The notes beneath the pieces were generated by a model. That model was not told where the DNA came from. It searched no databases and worked only from the letters and a program-made list of their open reading frames with translations. A DNA stretch of 64,000 bases from Monomorium pharaonis (taxonomy: Eukaryota > Arthropoda > Insecta > Hymenoptera > Formicidae). Shown piece after piece: positions 59,197 through 64,000 of this stretch. The stretch's first letter is position 1; every line of letters begins with the position of its first letter. A program made the translations under genes and the position numbers. The stretch is taken from contig NC_050470.1 of assembly GCF_013373865.1 (NCBI RefSeq), positions 20,912,667-20,976,666 of the forward strand. Direction: 5' to 3'.

Positions 59197-59420
59197 CTAC
59201 TGCAACTGTCACAGCCATATTTCTACCAGATTTTAAGCCGAGATAACCAATCCGATTTCACCGAATGTGGCATGACCTTTTATGAAAGAGGCATGTATTA
59301 CATGTATCCCATGAAGTCTATTCACATTCTACATCACACCGCGCCACACCCTTCACACACGTACAAAGTAGAGAGCCTCTGAGGGAGAGAGTAGCAAACC
59401 ACGTCTCTTCTGATTTGATG
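59197..59420 (-). promoter_or_regulatory. Possible upstream noncoding exon/promoter of PINCH
   Basis: Minus-strand text ATGGCTGTGACAGTTGCAGTAG|GTAGTG (donor at 59196-59195) lies about 2.4 kb upstream of coding exon 1, in DNA of more balanced composition than its surroundings. Its short frame (MAVTVAV) stays in phase with neither exon 1 nor exon 2 of PINCH, so at most it would be 5' UTR with an upstream ORF. Positional guess only. Confidence 0.25.
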
Positions 59421-59429
59421 CGAGCGTAA

Positions 59430-59575
59430 AGCGGGTCACACACACTTTCCGTAGAACGTAACAGTAAGGTTTTGACCAATCACGTACTTGATTTAGTCGC
59501 TTACTGTTACGGTCGCCCAATCCAACATGTCGAAATCTTACTGTTACGTTCTACGGAAAGTGTGTGTGACCAGCT
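59430..59575. mobile_element. AGCGGGTCACACACAC MITE, 146 bp, copy 2
   Basis: Same length and nearly same sequence as 17293-17438; flanks TAA and TTA. Confidence 0.8.
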
Positions 59576-59611
59576 TTAAGCACGCGGTCACATGATTGAC
59601 ATGATCAGTTT

Positions 59612-59612
59612 G

Positions 59613-59675
<63 letters not shown>

Positions 59676-59681
59676 TTTTCT
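59612..59681. repeat. (TC)n microsatellite
   Basis: About 70 bases of TC. The Arg/Glu-rich frame on the minus strand is its translation. Confidence 0.9.
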
Positions 59682-60400
59682 CAGAGGTTCACTAAGGGCC
59701 ACCGCACAAGCTTTTTCGTAACACGTTAGAGCCACCGCACAAGCTTTTTCGTAACACGTTACGTTACGTTAAGTGCTCCATAAACCTAAGTTTGTACTTA
59801 AAATTAAACTTACATCAACGCACAAAGAAACTTTTAACGTAAGTTCTTAAGTTCTTACGTTAAGGATTTCTTTGTGCGTTGATTTAAGTTAAATTTTAAG
59901 TACAACTTAGGTTCGTATGGAGTACTTAACGTAACGTAACGCAAGGGCCACCGCACAAACTCTTTCGTAACGCGTTACGTTACGTTAAGTACTCCATATG
60001 AACTTAAGTTGTACTTAAAATTTAACTTAAATCAACGCACAAAGAAATCCTTAACGTAAGAACTTAAGAACTTACGTTAAAAGTTTCTTTGTGCGTTGAT
60101 GTAAGTTTAATTTTAAGTACGAACTTAGGTTTATGGAGCACTTAACGTAACGTAACGTGTTACGAAAAAGCTTGTGCGGTGGCTCTTATGGAAGAGTTTG
60201 TGCGGTGGCCCTTACGTTACGTTAAGTGCTCCATAAATCTAAGTTTGTACTTAAAATTAAACTTACATCAACGCACAAAGAAACTTTTAACGTAAGTTCT
60301 TAAGTTCTTATGTTAGGGATTTCTTTGTGCGTTGATTAAAGATAAAATTTTAAGTACAACTTAGGTTCGTATGGAGTACTTAACGTAACGTAACGCGTTA

Positions 60401-60546
60401 AGCGGGTCACACACACTTTCCGTAGAACGTAACAGTAAGGTTTTGACCAATCACGTACTTGATTTAGTCGCTTACTGTTACGGTCGCCCAATCCAACATG
60501 TCGAAATCTTACTGTTACGTTCTACGGAAAGTGTGTGTGACCAGCT
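60401..60546. mobile_element. AGCGGGTCACACACAC MITE, 146 bp, copy 3, with empty sites alongside
   Basis: Interrupts GTAACGCGTTATGGAAGAG, which is intact at about 61215 and 61890. The target TTA is duplicated at 60398-60400 and 60547-60549. Confidence 0.9.
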
Positions 60547-60571
60547 TTATGGAAGAGTTTGTGCGGTAGCT

Positions 60572-62490
60572 CTAAGGCTACATTCCAAAACATCCTTTCC
60601 GAGGAAAATTTTACTCGAAATATATAGTACACGTAACGTATCCTATATTACATCGAGTAAAATTTTCCTCGAAAGGACGTTTTGGAATGTAGCCTAGACA
60701 AAGTAGTGGTGTAGTAAAGGCCCTCACACATGAATTGACATAACCATAACGTAAGGTTTTGAGGGCCACCGCACAAGCTTTTTCGTAATACGTTACGTTA
60801 CGTTAAGTGCTCCATAAACCTAAGGGCCACCGCACAAACTCTTACATAACGCGTTACGTTACGTTAAGTACTCCATACGAACCTAAGTTGTACTTAAAAT
60901 TTAACTTAAATCAACGCACAAAGAAATCCTTAACGTAAGAACTTAAGAACTTACATTAAAAGTTTCTTTGTGCATTGATGTAAGTTTAATTTTAAGTACG
61001 AACTTAGGTTTATGGAGCAGTTAACGTAACGTAACGTGTTACGAAAAAGCTTGTGCGGTGGCTCTAAGTTCGTACTTAAAATTAAACTTACATCAACGCA
61101 CAAAGAAACTTTTAACGTAAGTTCTTAAGTTCTTATGTTAGGGATTTCTTTGTGCGTTGATTAAAGATAAAATTTTAAGTACAACTTAGGTTCGTATGGA
61201 GTACTTAACGTAACGTAACGCGTTATGGAAGAGTTTGTGCGGTAGCTCTAAGGCTACATTCCAAAACATCCTTTCCGAGGAAAATTTTACTCGAAATATA
61301 TAGTACACGTAACGTATCCTATATTACATCGAGTAAAATTTTCCTCGAAAGGACGTTTTGGAATGTAGCCTAGACAAAGTAGTGGTGTAGTAAAGGCCCT
61401 CACACATGAATTGACATAACCATAACGTAAGGTTTTGAGGGCCACCGCACAAGCTTTTTCGTAATACGTTACGTTACGTTAAGTGCTCCATAAACCTAAG
61501 GGCCACCGCACAAACTCTTCCATAACGCGTTACGTTACGTTAAGTACTCCATACGAACCTAAGTTGTACTTAAAATTTAACTTAAATCAACGCACAAAGA
61601 AATCCTTAACGTAAGAACTTAAGAACTTACGTTAAAAGTTTCTTTGTGCATTGATGTAAGTTTAATTTTAAGTACGAACTTAGGTTTATGGAGCAGTTAA
61701 CGTAACGTAACGTGTTACGAAAAAGCTTGTGCGGTGGCTCTAAGTTCGTACTTAAAATTAAACTTACATCAACGCACAAAGAAACTTTTAACGTAAGTTC
61801 TTAAGTTCTTACGTTAGGGATTTCTTTGTGCGTTGATTAAAGATAAAATTTTAAGTACAACTTAGGTTCGTATGGAGTACTTAACGTAACGTAACGCGTT
61901 ATGGAAGAGTTTGTGCGGTAGCTCTAAGGCTACATTCCAAAACATCCTTTCCGAGGAAAATTTTACTCGAAATATATAGTACACGTAACGTATCCTATAT
62001 TACATCGAGTAAAATTTTCCTTGAAAGGACGTTTTGGAATGTAGCCTAGACAAAGTAGTGGTGTAGTAAAGGCCCTCACACATGAATTGACATAACCATA
62101 ACGTAAGGTTTTGAGGGCCACCGCACAAGCTTTTTCGTAATACGTTACGTTACGTTAAGTGCTCCATAAACCTAAGGGCCACCGCACAAACTCTTCCATA
62201 ACGCGTTACGTTACGTTAAGTACTCCATACGAACCTAAGTTGTACTTAAAATTTAACTTAAATCAACGCACAAAGAAATCCTTAACGTAAGAACTTAAGA
62301 ACTTACATTAAAAGTTTCTTTGTGCATTGATGTAAGTTTAATTTTAAGTACGAACTTAGGTTTATGGAGCAGTTAACGTAACGTAACGTGTTACGAAAAA
62401 GCTTGTGCGGTGGCTCTAAGTTCGTACTTAAAATTAAACTTACATCAACGCACAAAGAAACTTTTAACGTAAGTTCTTAAGTTCTTACGT
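60572..62490. repeat. 676-bp tandem repeat of nested MITEs, about 2.8 units
   Basis: The text TCTAAGGCTACATTCC begins at 60571, 61247 and 61923, an exact spacing of 676. Each unit contains a GGCTACATTCCAAAACATCC hairpin MITE (for example 60576-60694), a fragment of the CCCTCACACATGAATTGACA family and two GGGCCACCGCACAA copies. Differences between units are single bases. The third unit passes into a standard family sequence after about 62490. Confidence 0.9.
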
Positions 62491-62599
62491 TAAGGATTTC
62501 TTTGTGCGTTGATTTAAGTTAAATTTTAAGTACAACTTAAGTTCGTATGGAGTACTTAACGTAACGTAACGCGTTATGGAAGAGTTTGTGCGGTGGCCC

Positions 62600-62711
62600 T
62601 GACGCGTCGGATTGGGCGACCATAACCGTAACCTGCCGTAATCGACTAATTCAAGTACGTGATTGGTCGAAACCTTATTGTTACGGTTATGTCAATTCAT
62701 ATGTGAGGGTC
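62600..62711. mobile_element. CCCTCACACATGAATTGACA MITE, partial inverted copy
   Basis: GACGCGTCGGATTGGGCGACC to TGTCAATTCATATGTGAGGGTC; the outer end beyond the CGTCAAAACC region of the family is missing where it meets the array. Confidence 0.65.
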
Positions 62712-62714
62712 TTA

Positions 62715-62989
62715 AGGGCCATCTACAATGGAGTGTTTTAGCCATAACAGCACTAATTAAAAAACTACGGCAATGCTGTCTAGAATAAAAACTTCGTAGC
62801 AATAACATACAAGCCGGCCATCAAAGAAAGGCGACCAAAAACTAATCCCGAATGCCCCAACGCTCATCGTAAGCACGCAATGAATTGGTTCAATGTCTGC
62901 TGTAGGCTGTAAACAGTAAAGCAATACGAAGTGGAGACATTTTCTACGACTACTGCTACGGCCTACGACTCTCCATTGTAGATGGCCCT
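62715..62989. mobile_element. AGGGCCATCTACAATGGAG MITE, uninterrupted copy
   Basis: AGGGCCATCTACAATGGAG to CTCCATTGTAGATGGCCCT, TTA on both sides (62712-62714, 62990-62992). Inverted relative to 4959-5370 and lacking the 5191-5328 insertion. Confidence 0.8.
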
Positions 62990-62999
62990 TTAAAGGCCT

Positions 63000-63305
63000 T
63001 CACACACGAATCTACTTAACACGTAAGCCCTAGTCTACAATGAAGGATTTAAGCTTTAAGCCGTAAGAAACTGGCCAATCACAGTAGATTTTTATAAGAA
63101 TACTCGATTGTGATTGGTTAATTTCTTGCGGCTTAAAGCTTAAATCTTTATTGTAGACGAGGGCTAATACGTAAACCGTAAGGAAATCCTCCAATCAGAG
63201 TCAACTATTCCCTTCTTGTAGAGGGGAATAGTCGGCTCTGATTGGAGGATTTTCTTACGGTTTACGTATTACGTGTTAAGTAGATTTGTGTGTGAAAGCC
63301 TTAAA
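63000..63305. mobile_element. GGCCTTCACACACGAATCTAC MITE with a nested MITE
   Basis: AGGCCTTCACACACGAATCT to AGATTTGTGTGTGAAAGCCTT; palindrome centre CCCTTCTTGTAGAGGGG. A second MITE (63029-63166, GCCCTAGTCTACAATGAA to TTATTGTAGACGAGGGC) sits in the left arm with TAA on each side. Confidence 0.75.
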
Positions 63306-63307
63306 GG

Positions 63308-63598
63308 CCTTCACACATGAATTGACCGTAAGGCCGGATCTACAATGAGTGTAGTAAGCCTTATGCCATAAGAAATTGACCAATTATAGTTGAATGTGAG
63401 AAGAATAATCGAATATAATTGGTTAACTTCTTATGGCTTAAGGCTTACTACACCTATTGTAGATTCGGCCCAACAGTAAGGTTTCGACCAATCACGTACT
63501 TGAATTAGCCAGTTACGGCAGGTTACGGTTATAGTCGCCCAATCCGACGCGTCAAAACCTTACGTTATGATTATGTCAATTCATGTGTGAGGGCCTTA
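63308..63598. mobile_element. CTTCACACATGAATTGACC MITE split by a GGCCGGATCTACAATGAG MITE
   Basis: The outer family (as 23350-23504) is broken after GACCGTAA; the insertion runs 63333-63471 (GGCCGGATCTACAATGAG to TATTGTAGATTCGGCC), then CAACAGTAAGGTTTCGACC resumes. The target was TAACAG, as in the intact copy. Confidence 0.75.
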
Positions 63599-63601
63599 AC
63601 T

Positions 63602-63746
63602 GGATTTAGGGAAAATGTAGCGGTGGGACTGTTGTAAAATTCTTTTATATGATTGGTTTATACATTTAGATCCAATAGGAACTAAGGCAAGAACCAATCG
63701 TTGGAGAATTTTACAAATCCATCGCTACATTCTTCGCTAAACGCAC
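63602..63746. mobile_element. Imperfect hairpin with GATTTAGGGAAAATGTAGCG ends
   Basis: TTTAGGGAAAATGTAGCGGTGG pairs with CCATCGCTACATTCTTCGCTAAA; TTGTAAAATTCTT pairs with GAGAATTTTACAA. Confidence 0.6.
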
Positions 63747-63750
63747 TCAA

Positions 63751-64000
63751 TGGGTGTTTACGATAATGGCTATCCGAGTAATTTTCTCTAGGACCGAAAT
63801 ATATGATAAGCACAACCATCTACTATCATCATGATTCGTGACAACTCAATGCTGTCCGGTATAGCCAAATCATCACGAGCAAATTGCGAGTTGCGAGTTC
63901 CGTGAGTTTGTAGCAGGTAACCTAAAAAGTACGACATAAATAATTTGATTATTACAATTAAAAATAATCTGTTTTTAATGTATGATAAGATTATTAACTT
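63751..64000. mobile_element. GGGTGTTTACGATAATGGC foldback, cut by the window end
   Basis: The left arm matches the right half of 21632-22129 (in reverse) over about 190 bases, then runs into AATAATTTGATTATTACAAT as in that element's centre. Confidence 0.75.

Larger units (their letters stand above)
59696..62599. mobile_element. Nested and tandem array of GGGCCACCGCACAA MITEs
   Basis: Many whole or partial copies of the 241-bp family in both orientations (boundaries GAGCCACCGCACAAGC and GTGCGGTGGCCC recur throughout), inserted in one another at TAA/TTA sites. Includes the 146-bp MITE (60401-60546) and the 676-bp tandem units. Starts after TAA at 59693-59695 and ends with GTGCGGTGGCCC. Confidence 0.8.

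Noticed and set aside
1..64000. tRNA, rRNA, CRISPR or prokaryotic operon structure
   Set aside because: No cloverleaf with A/B boxes, no rRNA core sequence and no regularly spaced direct repeats with unique spacers were noticed; split genes with GT-AG introns show a eukaryotic genome.

Overview
The window is AT-rich insect nuclear DNA. It holds four recognisable protein-coding genes with GT-AG introns, in a large intergenic landscape packed with non-autonomous inverted-repeat transposons. An ant or other hymenopteran is the best guess. This rests on the insect-like PINCH and SCP sequences, a short interspersed (TTAGG)n-like motif and the load of MITEs with TAA/TTA target duplications; it is inference, not proof.

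Genes, left to right: (1) 3618-4460 minus, an intronless DHHC palmitoyltransferase of the ZDHHC24-like group, 280 aa. (2) 18091-19621 plus, the last two coding exons of a COQ10-type coenzyme Q-binding START protein; its 5' end was not found. (3) 28735-31429 plus, a complete four-exon SCP/CTDSP-type small C-terminal-domain phosphatase, 295 aa, behind a CpG-rich leader. (4) 56741-44654 minus, a complete seven-coding-exon PINCH/LIMS1 (steamer duck) gene, 343 aa, with five LIM domains. All splice phases join for genes 3 and 4, and for the one intron of gene 2. The four genes have unrelated jobs (membrane protein lipidation, respiratory quinone handling, transcription/Smad phosphatase, integrin adhesion), and nothing suggests they are co-regulated.

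Non-genic regions: 4634-10522 is a nest of MITEs, including a 4.1-kb long-TIR element at 5704-9799 that carries a second, Harbinger-like element inside its left arm. 10830-14590 is a set of long inverted repeats around a CACTGGCGC-ended foldback element. 15950-17760 is pyrimidine-rich then GC-rich DNA, possibly an old retroelement. 19900-27250 is another MITE nest. 31430-44650 is mostly AT-rich 3' flank and intergenic DNA with microsatellites, a piggyBac-like MITE with TTAA flanks and a degenerate mariner. The PINCH introns contain nested foldbacks with mirror-image arrays of a 16-bp minisatellite, a TA-flanked MITE, an 8-bp-TSD hAT-like MITE and a transposon-like unit made of ACACTC/GAGTGT words. 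59430-64000 is a dense MITE array containing a 676-bp tandem repeat of nested MITEs.

I found no tRNA, rRNA, CRISPR array or complete autonomous transposase, and no convincing new biological system. The most unusual material is the transposon-in-transposon architecture.
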